From NCBI GenBank assembly GCA_938008865.1, contig CALLJA010000368.1:1-6689 (forward strand): a stretch of 6,689 nt of DNA, given 5' to 3'. Position 1 is the first letter of the stretch, and the number at the start of each line of letters is the position of its first letter. Source of the DNA: an uncultured Anaerolineales bacterium. GTDB lineage: Bacteria > Chloroflexota > Anaerolineae > Anaerolineales > Villigracilaceae. Position numbers and translations under genes: made by a program. The notes under the pieces are model-generated. The model searched no databases, was not told where the DNA came from, and worked only from the letters and a program-made list of their open reading frames with translations. Of this stretch, positions 6,205-6,689 are shown piece after piece.

Positions 6205-6591
6205 ATGAAACGCATCCTGTTCGTCACGCTTGTATGCGCCCTGCTGCTGACGGCCTGCGCGGGCGAGGCACAGCCTCCACAGCCCAGCGATCCCGACAGC
6301 GTCATCCAGGCGCAGGCGGGGAAGGAGTTCACCATCGCGCTCGAGGCCAACCCCACCACGGGCTACCACTGGCAGATCGTCGGCGAGTTGGATGGAGCCG
6401 TGGTCGAGTTCGTGAGCCAGGACTATCAGTCCACCAGCGAGCCTGGATTGGTGGGCGGCGGCGGAGTGGAGGTGTGGACCTTCCGCGCGGTCGGCGCGGG
6501 CGAGGCGACCATCACCCTCGGCTACTATCCGCCTTCCAACGACCCCGTAGACCCTGCGCAGACACAGACCTTCACGGTGAAGGTTAAGTAA
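6205..6591 (+). CDS. Lipoprotein of the chagasin/I42 cysteine-protease-inhibitor family
   Basis: The protein has 128 residues, about the normal size for a chagasin-type domain plus a signal peptide. ATG 6205 follows GGAG (6196-6199) by 5 bases. The signal peptide ends in a standard lipobox LTAC, with C18 as the lipidated residue; a short Pro/Gln spacer follows to about 32. The inhibitor fold follows. Loop motif 1 is NPTTGYHW (49-56), a close match to the family's NPTTGYxW. Loop motif 2 is the GGGG run (84-87), followed by VWTFRAVGAGEATITLGYY (90-108), the usual beta strands. The third family motif, RPW near the C-terminus, is missing: after GYY the sequence reads PPSNDPVDP. Known members bind papain-like proteases with three loops. 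Here two loops look intact and one is altered, so inhibition is plausible but unproven. It is likely anchored outside the membrane and made together with the lipoprotein before it. Confidence 0.88.
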   Translation: MKRILFVTLVCALLLTACAGEAQPPQPSDPDSVIQAQAGKEFTIALEANPTTGYHWQIVGELDGAVVEFVSQDYQSTSEPGLVGGGGVEVWTFRAVGAGEATITLGYYPPSNDPVDPAQTQTFTVKVK

Positions 6592-6600
6592 AATAACAAA

Positions 6601-6629
6601 ACCGCCCCGTGAGTGGCTCACGGGGCGGT
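6601..6629. terminator. Strong hairpin terminator, probably bidirectional
   Basis: A 13-bp perfect stem, ACCGCCCCGTGAG (6601-6613) with CTCACGGGGCGGT (6617-6629), encloses a 3-base loop. Plus-strand transcripts continue into TCTGTGTTTT, a broken U tract. Minus-strand transcripts continue into TTTTGTTATTTT, a better one. It begins 9 bases after the stop of the I42 lipoprotein gene. The better minus-strand tract suggests it also ends a convergent gene entering from the right edge. Confidence 0.88.
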
Positions 6630-6648
6630 CTGTGTTTTGGATTGGGGA

Positions 6649-6689
6649 TCAAGCAGGCTCGTCGGTCTGGGTGGCGGGTTCGGCGGAGG
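6649..6689 (-). CDS. Possible 3' end of a convergent gene (only the last 12 codons visible)
   Basis: Read on the minus strand from the right edge, one frame gives SAEPATQTDEPA followed by TGA at 6651-6649. The codons mostly end in G or C, as in the other genes here. An Ala/Pro/Glu-rich tail is a common protein end, and the hairpin at 6601-6629 with its minus-strand U tract lies just beyond. Evidence is limited to 41 bases, so this may be chance. No function can be given. Confidence 0.35.
   Translation of the reverse strand, partial: SAEPATQTDEPA

Overview
The window is a GC-rich bacterial segment with six well-supported genes, five complete and one cut by the left edge. A possible second fragment sits at the right edge. 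Several features point to the Chloroflexota, probably an Anaerolineae-type bacterium: an ECF sigma factor followed two bases later by a one-pass membrane anti-sigma-like protein with no zinc motif, the run of residues after its membrane helix, and small lipoproteins of Anaerolineae style. This placement is inferred from recalled family resemblance; no search was run.

Layout from left to right. (1) 1-749, plus strand: the 3' part of a winged-helix protein of the HTH_42/AlkZ-like superfamily, closed by a strong hairpin that probably stops transcription from both sides. (2) 785-2754, minus strand: a two-gene sigma/anti-sigma operon. The sigma factor (2200-2754) is transcribed first. The membrane partner (785-2197) carries two copies of an extracytoplasmic domain. 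(3) 2755-2887: a divergent intergenic region, richer in AT, holding short repeats and a 10-bp palindrome. (4) 2888-5433, plus strand: a two-gene ABC exporter, ATPase then a large permease, joined by an ATGA overlap. (5) 5434-5604: an intergenic region with a striking 17-bp perfect inverted repeat and a second small hairpin placed directly before a ribosome binding site. (6) 5605-6591, plus strand: two small lipoprotein genes. The first has no known function; the second is a chagasin/I42-type cysteine-protease-inhibitor homologue. A 13-bp perfect-stem terminator follows. (7) 6649-6689, minus strand: the possible 3' end of a convergent gene.

How the genes may work together: the sigma and exporter operons are divergent and share one upstream region, so the exporter is a natural candidate target of the sigma factor. 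The anti-sigma protein would hold the sigma factor at the membrane until its outer domains sense a signal. The two lipoproteins form a separate transcription unit at the cell surface. I see no CRISPR array, tRNA, rRNA, insertion sequence, phage gene or known defence system. Most of the window is ordinary. The least explained parts are the palindromic leader at about 5503-5594, the duplicated sensor of the anti-sigma protein, and the I42 lipoprotein that lacks one of its three inhibitory-loop motifs.
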